In this document: positions 22,723 through 34,783 of the stretch, in pieces
Position numbering within the stretch: position 1 is the stretch's first letter
Layout: every line of letters starts with the position of its first letter
NCBI GenBank assembly: GCA_030549205.1
Contig: JAUKTV010000003.1
Span: 62,001 to 126,000, forward strand
DNA length: 64,000 nt
Direction of reading: 5' to 3'
From: Apiosordaria backusii
Lineage: Eukaryota > Ascomycota > Sordariomycetes > Sordariales > Lasiosphaeriaceae
The notes under the pieces: generated by a model
Databases searched by the model: none
What the model was told of the DNA's origin: nothing
What the model saw: the letters and a program-made list of their open reading frames with translations, nothing else
Translations under genes and position numbers: made by a program

Positions 22723-23432
22723 AATGACAGGTATTCCCCCAATGTTTCCTCGGCTTCGTGAATACCTTTGGCTTGTGTTTCTTTGGTCGGTTGGTTTCCA
22801 AGTCGCATTGCCACGACAATCTGGAAACACACACAAGCTCGTGGCCTGTAGCATCCTGTAGGCCAAGTGCATACCCAGCGTTGTTTTGAACCATCTTCCC
22901 AAACTTCCCGAACGATGTAGCCTTTGTGAACAGCCTTCATGGGCTCCGGGTCTGATGCAGTTCACAAACACTTACACGGGAATTTCCAAAAGGGCAATTC
23001 TTGGCGGTGCCCCATCTTTCTCCAGACTCAGCCCCGGCTCCAAAACGGTCTTAACCCCTTTTACCCCTGATTCTCCGCATTCCCCACCCTCCCTCCGCAT
23101 TGTCCGCTAACAACGCACCACTCAGCGCATGACCTTATATCGCACCCCGGAAAGGCGGCTATACTCCCCCAAGACCATCTTGGCAACCAAGTGTCATTCC
23201 CATATGGGCAATCACGGCTGCTCTAGCTCCGAGAATGCCACCTATATTTCTTTCAAATTGTCAACTGATTCAATGTCGGAAAACGTAGATAAACTTGTTG
23301 GACTTTTACTCATCGGACGAAAAAAACGCTTCATGATCGCAGCATCTTCAAGACTTCCTTTTTTGTATTATTGATTCAGAGTGATACCCCCTGACGAAAG
23401 AAGAGAAGTGAAGAGGAAAAACACAGCCAAAG
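22723..23432. other. Intergenic, upstream of TPR-SET gene
   Basis: No gene seen. Frames at 22585-22971 on the minus strand cross the repeat block and are not convincing. Confidence 0.45.
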
Positions 23433-25716
23433 ATGGCGGTCGTCCTCCCCTCTCCACCGGCCACCAGCCCGGGGCTTGACGGCGTGATCACCAAGCCAGA
23501 CACCACAAGAGCCCCCAGAGTCAAACCAACAAAAGAGGAACTGCTTAAGACACACGCCATTCATGTTCAGAAACAAGCAAATTCGCCAGAGAACGCGCCG
23601 AGACCAGTCAAGCAGCCCAACCTGCAACATGCCTACCCTGCCTCGACAAAATCGATTCGTGAAGTCGACATTGTAATTCTCATGCCTCCTCCCGTTGTCT
23701 CTGACGATCAACTAACAAACCCCCCAGATCCCCTTATCAGACCTCAAAGTCAACTCCCACCACCGGGGCTCAGGCCTCATCCTCAAAGTCATCAGCCCGC
23801 CCTTCCTCGGTGCCGGAGCAGTCAGCATAGTCGAGGATGAGTTCGGCAACGTAGATAAGATCTCCATCTACAACCAGAACGACTCCTCCATTCTTTCCGG
23901 TGTGCCAGAGGGCTGCATCATCGGTGTCAAGGAGCCGTATTACACCATCAATGGCAAGAATGCGGACGGGAGCGAGGATTACATGATTTGCGTTGACCAC
24001 CCATCTGATGTCACGCTGATCAGGTTCACTGACCCTATCATTCCGGAGCCGTTGAGACTGGGGCCATTGCTCAAGGCAGCGGAGGACTGGAAGAAGGCGG
24101 GTGATACGGCGTTTCTGGAGAAAGATTTCCCGACGGCGGTCTTCTGGTAGGTGTTTTCTGAGGATGAAGAATATGAAGGAAAGACTGACAAAGAGAAAAG
24201 CTACACCGAAGCCCTGGACTGTGCAGAAGATGAAGGCTTCAAGCCATCAATCTACACCAAGCGTGCCGGGACAAACCTGATCCTCGGCCGTTACGATGCC
24301 GCAAAGGAGGACTCCCTCGCTTCTCGCACAGGCGCCACCGCGGACTGGAAAGCCTACTACACCGCCGGTCGAGCATGTTATGGGCTCTGCAACTATCCAG
24401 AGTCAAAGGAGTACCTTCAAAAGGCCCTCGAGCTCAACTCAACGAACCCAGCCATCAAGAAGGAATATGAACGCTGTCTGGCCAGACTACACGAGGAAGA
24501 AACCGGTGACTACGACTTCGAAACCATCTTCAAGTCCCTCAGTCCAAAGTCAGTCCACTTGGACTTGGGGTCCTTCACCCGCAACACAGAGATAAAAGCA
24601 AGCCCGCTCCACGGAAGAGGATTGTTCGCCACCAAAGATCTCGCTCCTGGTGATTTGGTCTTTGCGGAAAAGGCCACGCTGATGCCCAACCAGTACGAAC
24701 CGATGAGGGCGTCGGCTGCGTTGTATGCTTTGACTGTCAGGCAACTGTTGGACAACCCATCACTGTGCAAGTCCGTTCTCCACCTATACCCAGGTGAGAT
24801 GTCCTACGAGCGAAGCCCACTAGAAGGTACACTCGTCGACGGCGTCCCAGTATTAGATGTCTTCGTCATTGAAGGTCTCCGCAACAAGAACTGCTTCAGT
24901 GTCCCACTGTCCACACTCGAAGACACCCGACCAAGCGCCGTCGAAGGCCGCCAGGCAAAGGGCCTTTGGGTCCACGCTAGTAACCTGAACCACGCCTGCG
25001 TGCCCAACACCCTCCGGTCCTTCCTAGGCGACATGCTCATCTCCCGCGCCACTCGCCACATTAAAGCAGGCGAAGAGATCTTCCAGCAGTATGTCCCCGT
25101 CAAGTCCCTCCCCGACGTTCGCAACGGCATCTACAAGGACGGCTGGGGTTTCGAGTGTTCCTGCACACTGTGCGTCGCCGAGCTGAAGCAATCGTCCGAG
25201 GCGAACCGGGAGAAGAGGAAGGACTTGCTCGCGCAGGTGGAGAAGATCCTGGACAAGAAGACCCCGAGGGGCAAGACGATTATCCCGGATGCGACGATTC
25301 GGTCGGTGGATAAGCTGATGAAGCAGCTGGAGGACGCGCACGAGCCGGAGATTTACGGGCGGTTGCCGAGGCTGACGCTGATTTACGGAAGTAACTGGTT
25401 GGTTGGGGCGTACAGGGGAAAGAAGAACTACACAAAGATGATTAGGCATGCGGTCAAGGTGCTGAGGAACTTTGGGTTTGAGATACCGCAGGGGGCGGAG
25501 AGCCAGGATAAGGTGTGGAACCCGAAGGAGATTTTCTTCTCGGAGGAGTGGCATTCTTTGATGACGATTCATGTTGTGGTTGCCTTGAGACGGCTGGCGG
25601 AGGCCTATAGCGGTTTAGGGAAGCAGGAGATGGCCGAGAAGAGTGTGGAGGCGGCGGAGTTTGGGTATCTGCTTGTCACTGGGTTCAAGAATGACCTCAG
25701 CAATCTGGATAGGTAG
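23433..25716 (+). CDS. TPR and SET domain protein
   Basis: Likely protein lysine methyltransferase of the fungal TPR-SET type. Exons 23433-23672, 23728-24146 and 24201-25716 encode 724 residues. Intron 1 has a perfect AACTAAC branch site; intron 2 has ACTGAC. The junctions read SIREVDI-IPLSDLKVNS and AVFW-CYTEALDCA. TPR-like helices cover roughly 185-290 (AAEDWKKAGDTAFLEKDF, AYYTAGRACYGL, KEYLQKALELNS). The SET region spans about 325-520: ASPLHGRGLFATKDLAPGD, HASNLNHACVPNTL (NHxC), IKAGEEIFQQYVPV, and the zinc-binding FECSCTLC. No MYND finger is present between the SET halves, unlike SMYD proteins. Substrate unknown. Confidence 0.87.
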
Positions 25717-26887
25717 GAGGGACATCAGCTTGAAGAGGAGACAGTTAGGGGCACTCTTTCTTCGAGCAGCTGCCCGGGGCTTGAAAGAAATTGCCTCAAG
25801 GCGGAGAACCTTGTCGGCAGACGGCACCAGAATGGGGGTCTGCCGTGGGATTATGACGGGCTTTGATGGAAAAAGGAAGCAACAGTATGTACAATAGGCA
25901 CTGGGTAATGGGACCATCTTTCTTGTTCTTACCTGACTGGCCTTCTAAGCCTTTCCGCGGACCCGCTTGATGACAGCCTTTTTCTTCCAGGCGAGGGGTA
26001 ACGTACGTTCGCAGGGTAAGGTAGGCAGTAGCCCAGGTGGATGGCCCGGACAGGGGGCGGTGCCGCGGGTACCTGAGGGAACCTTGGTGGAATATGATTG
26101 TCGTTGGAGCCTTCCTAAACCATGTAGTAGATAGGACTTTGATTAAAAGGGCGGAACCAAAGGCTCCCTCGTCTTCTTCCACCTTTACCTTTTCCCATCT
26201 TCACCTTTCACCTTTCACCTTTTCACCTCTAAACACCATGTCCTCCTCGCAATCAATCAAGCATTTCTTTGCACGGCTCTGACTTCTCCTTACCTACCAT
26301 CGTTTCGGACACATTGGGCCAATGTGTAAAGGGCCTGCCAACGGCTTGCCACGCCAATCAAGCTGACAATCTTCTCGAACACGGTGCGGATGGGCAACAG
26401 GACATCCCAAGAGTATGTGTTTGTCTGCTTTTCTGTTCGACAATCGGATACTTGTTCTACTGCCCGGGTTACTCCTCATTTCTCCGTTGGACTCCCTTTG
26501 AGGGGACAATTGCAGCAGTTCTAGCGATGCTAACGCAGATCGAATAAACCAGGCTCGCCGGCTTACTCCACGACATTGATCCAGCACGGCCGAGGATCCA
26601 TACAAGTTCTTCGGAGCTCGGTGCCAGCACCTGATCAAGACAGCCCCAAGATCAACGGGAACCACCCTGTCCAAGTGCCATCATTCTCTTCCCTCAACTC
26701 CGAGCACAGGATCGACAGCGTTGAGCTGTTGACGGCAACACACATTATCCAATTCACCCTGGTTCTGTGGCTCGGCTGGGAGAGACAGCTTCGTACGTGC
26801 ATGCTTCCATTGTTAGATTCTGACGAAGGCTAATCCAAATGCCCTAGACGCCTCGCCACGCCTTATTACATCACCACTGTCATCATC

Positions 26888-26922
26888 ACTGGCATCACCA
26901 CTGGCATCACCACTGGCATCAC
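26888..26922 (+). repeat. 12 bp minisatellite, about three units
   Basis: Unit ACTGGCATCACC repeated about three times, inside a wider CATCA-rich stretch from 26870. Confidence 0.75.
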
Positions 26923-27747
26923 GGCTTGCACCCACAGCTTCGTGTTCCCTCATGATCCATCACCACTGGGCAGATTCTGCTCACCGTTCCCGCCATACCA
27001 GCCTCAGCGCGTCCGGCATTGGCTGGCTGAGCCTGATGTTGCTGCGTTTGGCTTCAAGTCGACTCACGTTTCCTTCCGCACGGTTGTTGGCCACGAGGGT
27101 GTTTTTCAGACGCGCCTACCATCGCTCGAATGCGGACGCGAGCATGGCTCTTCTGGCGAGATTGGTGCTGCTTACGACGCTGGCAGTGTCACGGCTTGAG
27201 ATGGCATTTTGATTGCCTATTGCCGAGGCATAGGCGTTAAGCGCTCTTCACCACATCGGCGGGTCAACGTGGGATGCACCCATCTTCTCTCACGCCCCGA
27301 TAATAACCTCGCCAGCCCCCGAGAAGGTGCGGGGCGGTATCATTGGCAAAAAAAGGGATCTCACGTACACTCAGTGAAGAATCTTCGAAGGCCAGCGGCG
27401 GCAGAGTCTTGATCGAAGTCTTAGAAGGGTGCCATCGAAGACAGTCAGCAGCAATCAGCACCGAGAGGCAAAGCGCCGATCCTGATCTCTTCCCCGCTGT
27501 CTCTGCGGTCTTATGGTTGGTACCGTGGTGTGGTTCAATCAGATCAACGAGTGGAAGAAGTCGCCTTTGAGGCTACGAGCCTGTTGATGTTGGGTGTTTG
27601 CACTTGGGGGACCCGGTGAAAGGTTGTTGGAGTTGTGTCGCGGTGGTAAGGAGGATGTAGGAGGAGAAGACCGGGGAGAAGGCCGAGAAGAAGCAAGGGA
27701 AATGATAGGAGCAGGGATGATGACTGGGATGACATGGTGTTTTGTCT

Positions 27748-27759
27748 GGTTGTTGTTGC

Positions 27760-27790
<31 letters not shown>

Positions 27791-27877
27791 GCTGTTGTTG
27801 TTGCTGTTGTTGTTGCTGTTGTTGCTGCTACTGCTGCTGTTCTTGTTGTTGCTGTTGTTGTTGTGGTGGTGGTGGTG
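27748..27877 (+). repeat. TTG/CTG trinucleotide microsatellite
   Basis: About 130 bases of (TTG)n interrupted by CTG, ending in GGT repeats. It gives long homopolymer-like frames on both strands (poly-Leu, poly-Val, poly-Asn, poly-Thr) that are not taken as genes. An 18 bp direct repeat, ACTGGGATGACATGGTGT, flanks it at 27723-27740 and 27903-27920. Confidence 0.9.
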
Positions 27878-28043
27878 GCGTGTACCCGCTGGGGGATGAT
27901 GCACTGGGATGACATGGTGTGTTTTCTTTTTGGGTTTTCATTTAATTCTTTTTATCTTGACTTTTTTATTTCTTGGTTTTATTCTTTTCTTGTATTATTA
28001 TCTTGTATTCTTTCTTTGTATCGTTTTTCATTTCTGGAGGAGG

Positions 28044-28296
28044 GAGAGCCGATCCTGCTCTGGTCAGTTTGCCGAAGGAGGTATCAGCAGGTATATTGTT
28101 GAGAACTATTCTCAGTGCACTAGAAGTTTCCTATCTGATGCTCTCATGTCGGTTGGTGTCCTTGGTCGCGAGGCCAGGCATACCAGCGGCCATGAGAGCT
28201 ATCGGGTACGAGATCTCTAGTGCACTGAGAATAGTTCTTCGCAATGTGCCAGCTGCTACTTCTTTTGGTAGATCGGCCAGGGCGGGATTGGCTCTC
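28044..28296. repeat. 253 bp palindrome with arms that encode similar peptides
   Basis: Each arm is about 126 bases and the centre falls near 28170. The outer 81 bases align without gaps at roughly 78 percent identity and include a perfect 23 bp block (28102-28124 against 28216-28238). Read from either outer end, both arms give a similar peptide: DPALVSLPKEVSAGILL on plus and NPALADLPKEVAAGTLR on minus, both followed by RTILSALE. Most differences are third-position and silent. An open frame at 27973-28491 runs through it. The family is not recognised. Confidence 0.75.
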
Positions 28297-29807
28297 AATC
28301 ATGTATTTATTCTAGCTTTTGGTAGCAATAGCTTCATTAGTTACCCTTCACGATTATCCTGCTGTGATACATGTCGCATTCTTGATTCCCAGGTTCAGGA
28401 TCCAGACATCAGACTGCTCCATGAGCAGAGTCTTGAGGCTCGAAGAAACTTCCTGCTTTTCTCCCGCAACCCTGTCCGTTTTATCGAATGATGGACAAAG
28501 CGCCTGCTTGAGCGGATTAATGGACTTTTACAGCGCTGTTCGACGACCAGCCAGGCGTCGGCCAGCATCAGTGGCCAGAGAAGGTCGAGGAGGGGAGCAG
28601 GGACAGCGTGAAAGGTGGATTGCTTCTGAGCGGACTACCTAGCTTAACGGCACCATTTACTGAGGTAGATTAATCTCGACATGGGACTGGACTAGTCGAT
28701 ATATTCAGAATTCATTTCTGGAAGTATCTTGTAGTTTCAATGCTCTGGCAAGAATGTTTTGGGAACCTGAGCATAGTATGCCCAGGTCTGTCTTAGTCCA
28801 GGCAGCAAACTGTGGCCATGATCCGTTTGTGTTCTTGCCTAACGCACTAGTAATGATGCTTAGGCCAATAGAAACGCACTAGGCTATTATTGGATGGAAT
28901 TGCAACGTGACAACAAGTACCAGAACACGATCTGTGTGCAGGAATCAGATTGGGGTTTACAGCACTTTAGCTGTTGAAGCTCTCGGACACACAGAATACA
29001 TTGGAACCTGGAACATTCATTCTGATGAAAGTGGACTCGTCTGCAAACAATTCAGGATTGTTGTCACTACTCAAATGACTGAGCTGGTTTGGAAGGGGTG
29101 CCCAACCTGACCCATTCTGGCGGTGGTGCCTATCCGAGGTCGGGGCTGGGGATCTAGGTATCGTAGTGGCCCCCACTGCCATGCCGTTCCGTGTTCTCCA
29201 GCTGCCCTTCTCGTACCGTGACGACGGGGCTCCTGCTTACCTGCCTGGCTTGAATTCACTCCACGATGGAATGGAGCTGAGTTCACCGCCGCTTGCTGCC
29301 CCGTTGTCATTGACGTCAAGTTGATTCAGGCCCTCGGCCCTGATCCAGTGATGACCTTCCGCCTTTCCCTCTCTCTTCTTGCCCCGGGATGGTGTGTGGG
29401 AAACAAAAAGAACTCGATCGACGTATCAAACTCACGGTTTCAGGAAGTGCTTCCTAAATCTGCATCTCCTGGGCGGTGCTCCGTCCTGGAGAGGAATGTT
29501 CTTTCCACTTGGACATCGACTAAACCTGGTCACAAGAGGGCCGAAGGTCCTTGGTGACCACCCCAACAGGCAAGGAAGATGAGCCGATCCATGGGTCTGC
29601 ATGGGTACTTGAGCCCGCTCTTTCCTCTTCGTCTATCTAATGGCTAGAATGGTAGGTAGTTGGGTGGTGGGCAAAGCCGCGTCTCGCCGTGCCTGTCGGA
29701 GGTTTTCTCCGAAGGTAGGTGGCCCCATGCTTGGGTCTTAGTGGACCCTAGAGCATCCATTTTCTCCCATTCAATTTTCTGCTTCTTTCTCTTCCCTCTT
29801 CCCATTC

Positions 29808-30209
29808 ATGATCTCCTTCACCTCTCTCTTCTTCTCACCCGCGCGCTCTCGCGCCCCGTCTTCCTTGGGGTCATCTTGCCCGGCACATGATCTCGTCAAG
29901 AGATCAACCCGTCGTCACCTCATTGCCTGGGGCGTAGCCCTCCCGCCATTTTCGTTCTCTCTACCTCACGGCTCCGGTGGGGGGCTGCGGCCCCAGGCAA
30001 CCCCAAAAAGGACATTTCGGGAAAACACACCTAACATTATTGGTATGTTGACACCTCTTCTCTTTTGCTTGGTTCCTGCCATTGTCAATATTTCTTTGTC
30101 TTTGTCGCTAACGGTGAAACATGACACAGATATCTTTACGTCGCACCTCGACTGGGTATATCCCCGCCCGTACTCTTCGTCCGGTTCTTTTGGGTTGTCC
30201 TTCGACTGA
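29808..30209 (+). other. Possible spliced transcript, coding status uncertain
   Basis: A pyrimidine-rich leader precedes ATG 29808. Convincing intron signals follow: gtatgttgac at 30043 with ...gacacag ending at 30129, a multiple of three in length, joining NII to DIFTSHLDWVYPRPY and a stop at 30209 (104 residues after splicing). Further donor/acceptor pairs occur downstream (gtgagt at about 30304, ggctag before 30367). No family is recognised, so this may be a small gene or a multi-exon non-coding RNA. Confidence 0.3.
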
Positions 30210-30611
30210 CGTAGGTGATGTTGACCGTTCAGGTTGGAAGCTCTCGCCACTTGGAGAACCTTCATGCTTAAGATTAACCATCCTTTTTGGATCTATCATT
30301 ACAGGTGAGTCTTGATGTGTTCTATGCTTTTCGCTGGCTAGGCACCCATGGTTGACGTTTTGGCTAGATGATCCATCTTATCGACAACATTGATAGCATT
30401 ATCAATATGCTTATCCATGATTCTTGGTCAGTTGCGGCCTTCTTCTTTCGCTTTGATGTCACATGGACTTCTAACACTGTCGTCAGGAAGCATTTTGGCC
30501 ATTCTTACGAGCATTCTTACGGCGCGCTGGGCCCCGGCCCTGTGAGTGGCACTTGATACTCGGGCGTCTTCGTGTTTCAATGCTCACAGTGAAGTCTGCA
30601 GGGCGGTGCTA

Positions 30612-30654
30612 AGGGCCGGACACGATTCAAAGTGAGGGCCGGACACGATTCAAA
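30612..30654 (+). repeat. Two direct copies of a 20 bp unit
   Basis: AGGGCCGGACACGATTCAAA at 30612-30631 and again at 30635-30654, spaced by three bases. Confidence 0.85.
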
Positions 30655-32494
30655 ATGGAGAGACTGGGATGTCACGGCCGCCCACTACTGGCAGCACGCC
30701 AGTCCCAATGGGATTCCAACCAGCTCCCAGGGCACCTATCCGGCATCTGTCTTCCCAGGGCACCTACCCGGCACCCGTGCCAGAGGTGGCATCACGCTGC
30801 AGGCCGGTGGAAATTGTCTTTCCCGCCATGTTCGTCATGCTCCTTGGGCTTGACAGCTTGGCAGACCCATTGACAAACCACCGAAATGGTTGACCTGGAG
30901 ACCACCACCGTCGTCACTAGCACCAACACCAGCATACGCACCAGCCGCCGTCGCCTGGCTTTGAGCTTGTGGGATTTTTGCAGCTGCAATAGCTTCCGCG
31001 GCTTCTGGCACTAGACTTGCTCCTCCACCCCCTACCAAATCATCACAATACCTTGCCTTGGGACCACGCCCATCACCATCACCATCACTGCCACTCGAAT
31101 CGGGAAAGACGAGCTAGCTTTGTGGGAGTTTTGCAACTCTAATGGGACATCGGTCAGTCGGATCCGCTGTTGCATGTGCTTTATGCTCACCATGCCCCTT
31201 TTCACATCAACATATCAAGTGCGGATGTGGACCGATCCTGCACGACTTCCTCTTTCCAGTATTCCCAACAGTGGGGGTACGTTCGCCGGGCGACAAGCAC
31301 AATGATTTACTCAACATCATCATGGACGGAACGCGGCAGTTCATAAAAATGGCCACTCACACCAAGATTCCCCCTTCCAACAGCGCACTCATATTTCACA
31401 CGATTCGGCGACTCCCCACCATGCACGAGTTTCATCAGTTTGGGCCTGTCATCCATTTTGACACCTAGAATGTCAGCCACATGACGCTCGATTGTCTCAC
31501 TTCGCTGTGGCCCTCATCCGCCGGCGCATGTTTGTTGCACAGTTTTAACCGATCGGCTTTAGGACACCTTCAGGTTATCGGATCTGGCCTTATCTCACTG
31601 CGGCAAAAATCACCGTTTATTTCTCACTCTGAAAGCGGTCAGCGTGTGAGTTGGACAACAATTACACCACGCAGTCATGCCTTGTCGGTGCCACGGCGGA
31701 CATGACCAGCCTGTACCATGGTCAAGTTTGTTGCGAACTGCTCTACTCAGTGGGATGTTGGTTGTGTGGGTCAGACTGTTCGAAGGATAATATTCTTATG
31801 GCAATATGGGTGCTTGATAACTGACTGGGCGACGCCTGTAAAGAGCAATGGGTGCCGTGGAGGCGGGGGGTGTTAATTGCTCCTTGTCATTGGCGATTGG
31901 GACATACCGAGGGGAGACGAGCAGGATTCTGGATCTTTTGCCATGTACCTAGCATTCAGTCAACACATCCTTCTCGCCAGGTAGCTGTGTATGTTAGACA
32001 GATCAATCAAGGCCACAAGCACCATCCACTCTCATTTCGTCAATGGCAGGGATTCCTGTTTCTCCGGAGCCCAACAAGACATCCACACTGTGTTCGACCA
32101 TATTGTCTACTTGGCGGCTTTGCTAAGATACACCACCTCATGAGGTTCAGCTGATATGTTCATTTGTCGAAGACGCAATACTGATATAATGTGGTTGGAT
32201 TCAAAGCAAGAAGGCGCTATTCCTGGTATCAGGCTGGTGCTTCCTTCCTTCATCCGAGCTTTGTGGTTTTTGGTACCCATTGATCTTTGGACCCGCCCAC
32301 GACTGGCAATCGACGACTTCTCGATAGTTTATCAGTCTCTTGCAAGCCAAGCTTGCTCGGCAGGTTTTTGGCAGTTGCTTCCGCCACTTTCTGCTAGGTT
32401 CAGTTTCGTTTTGCCGGAGCAATACCCAAATTTCGATTTTGGTTGAAGTCATTCCCTCGACGGCAACCTCTAAACCACCATTCAAGTTGAGAAA

Positions 32495-33323
32495 ATGGTT
32501 ACGAACAACAGCACGAGCACGCCTGATCACCAGGGCCTGCGGGCGTATTTGCCGCCCGCTCCGCAGATCGATGAGAAAGTTGTGCCGGCATACTGGGTGC
32601 ATTACTGCGCGGTGAACGGAAAGGAGGAGTGGTGAGTCGCTTTGTTGCCCTATCGCGATCACAAGTCCATGCCACTGCTTGTGGGACCGGCATCACCCAC
32701 CTGTCGCCGATCACCGACCTTGAACGCTAGAATTATGCGACCATTTTTCTGACAATTTTGTTACACTCAGGGACCTCTGGCGGGGCGGCCCGCACACCTG
32801 TGAACACCGATGCGGCTACGAAACGAGTCCTGCGACGATTCTACGCAACAGCGAGGGGCACAAGGTAGAGACAGTGGGAGGCGAGAACCTCCTCCAAGAT
32901 CGCTTTGTCGACTGGTGGGCCATTTGCTGCCAGTGCCAGCGGTGGCAGGAGAATGTATTGCCCGCACACACTCTCTACGGTCGAATTCCCAGGGCCGAAG
33001 GGCAGAACTGCTGCCAACACTGTCGCAGCCTAACGACGGGCATGGGTGATTGCCATAACTGTTTCGTAATCACTAAGTATCGAGAGATCACGCGCACGAT
33101 GGGTGGTTCAAATGTTCCCGGCGGCGCGCGAGACCGACATGTCAGGGGAGTCCTGGCGAGACGCCAGCGCGAGCTTTCAGACTTCCACTCGATCTTCAAC
33201 GTGGCAATGAAGTCGACAACCAGCGTGATGACCAAGGGCATGGAGGATGAGAAGAAGGAGGAGAAAGAGACGAAGGACAAGGAGAACAAGAAGGAGGACG
33301 AGTGGGCGGTGGAAGGCAATTAG
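32495..33323 (+). CDS. Cysteine-rich orphan protein, zinc-ribbon-like
   Basis: Exons 32495-32631 and 32771-33323 (gtgagt...cag) encode 229 residues. The splice restores Trp at KEEW-DLWRGGP. Cysteine pairs occur as TCEHRCGY, WWAICCQCQRW, NCCQHC and CHNC, about eleven cysteines between residues 55 and 135, in a pattern suggesting two zinc-binding ribbons. The N-terminus has YLPPAPQ and PAYWVHYC; the C-terminus is a highly charged Lys/Glu coiled segment (KKEEKETKDKENKKEDEW). No signal peptide, so intracellular. I do not recognise the family; related orphan proteins with a short ribbon and a disordered tail are common in Sordariomycetes. Confidence 0.6.
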
Positions 33324-34783
33324 CCGAAAAGCTGGGAGGGCTATGGAGCTTGGGCTCTCGATATCGGGATTTGGAGCCACTAAAAGATGTTCACCCAATG
33401 TTGGCATGATTCGATGGTCACAAATATCGATGGGCAGTCTGAATGAGGGCGGGCGTAACGACCGGATACCCAGCCTGAGGTAAGGTATCTTGAAGTGGTT
33501 CCAAAACGCTTCAAATTGGCAACCTGGCACTGACGGCACACCCCCTTGTTCGTCGCAACGAGGTTCAACACTTTCTCTCAACATTTTGCGGCGCGGCTTC
33601 AGCATTCACCACAACTAGATTTTCTTCGGCATTACGACATTGCATTTCGACAAGTACTCTTCGGGCATTACGGGGTGTTTCTGGCGTTTGAGAGCCGGGG
33701 CATCGAGGGAAGGGCATGTTTGCATCGGAGTTCCTATAGTTTCATTGAAATTGCATGTCTTTCTGCCAATTGTCATGGCGTCTCTCCCTTCATTGGTTGC
33801 AACGGCATTCTCACTTTCCTTGTTTAATGTGGTCCTGTTTTTCTTATTACCGACCCCTTTTGTTTGTTTATACCCCTGACTGCCGCTTTGAGAGCACGGA
33901 CTTATTATTTTGGGCCAACATCTACGGCAATGGGCTCTGGAGATGGGAAACATTAGCTGCGGAGAGTAGATGAAGTCAATTTTATGGGGGGAGCAACATT
34001 TTGCAACGAAGATGGCTGACGACCAAAGTGAGGTGCATGAAGTGGGTGGGCAAGACGATTGGGTGTTGAACTGGCTGTGCCACTGCGGGCCAATGATGCC
34101 CACCTACTCGCAGTGGACTTAATGATAGGCACGGCGCACCTCAGCTTCTTCAATCCGCGAGACTAAAACCTCAAAGCGATGGTCCGAGTCTGACTGCAAT
34201 ACTCTGCACTCTTCAATCAAAATTCCGACAACCCAGGAATCACCTCGATCCTTATCATGCCCCATACCAGACGAATATCTCCGGCCGAGCTGAGCGCAAT
34301 AGCCCACCATGCCCCGAATCGAACCCGCAATTTCGGATTTCTCCTTGATCATCCGAACCTCACTGCCCCGCTTGGCACATCGGCTCTCGTTGATGTCAAG
34401 AGTCGTTTCACAGGCCTTGAATTGGCCTGACACGGAATTTGACTTTGGAGGCGCATCGCGGACCCGGGCAGTACCACAGACTTACTCACCACCCCTTTCT
34501 GTTGCTTGCTTCCAGTTGTCTTTTGCCTGGTTAACCACCGGCTACTGCAACCACCAAGTCACCTAAACTGACATCGTTATGGGACAAAACATGGGTCGCA
34601 TCGAGACCGCGGAAAACATGACAACTTCAGTCGCGCCTTCACAAGCAACTGAACAAGAAGGCAATCCAGGCGTCATGCTGCAATACAAGTTAAAATGGCT
34701 GCCTCACCGAGTTCCCCGAAGGTCTCCTGCCATCAGCGCATCCTCACCATTCGCCAAGCTCACCTCCCTACGCGGGCCTCACC
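33324..34783. other. Intergenic, 1.5 kb
   Basis: No supportable gene. Frames at 33615-34103 minus and 34119-34433 minus have no domain or codon signal. Confidence 0.45.

Larger units (their letters stand above)
25717..32494. other. 6.8 kb gene-poor region
   Basis: Base composition is ordinary, not RIP-like, yet I find no family-supported gene. It holds the repeats and candidates listed separately: a 12 bp repeat, a TTG/CTG microsatellite, a 253 bp palindrome, a spliced-transcript candidate and a short direct repeat. Other frames without support include 26942-27199, 28907-29110 and 31142-31468; the last contains CALCSPCPFSHQHIKCGCG, a zinc-ribbon-like cysteine cluster that could be a gene relic. 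Confidence 0.5.

Noticed and set aside
27539..27915. Poly-Asn and poly-Thr frames, possible prion-like proteins
   Set aside because: Produced by the TTG/CTG microsatellite; no start context, splice structure or flanking domain.
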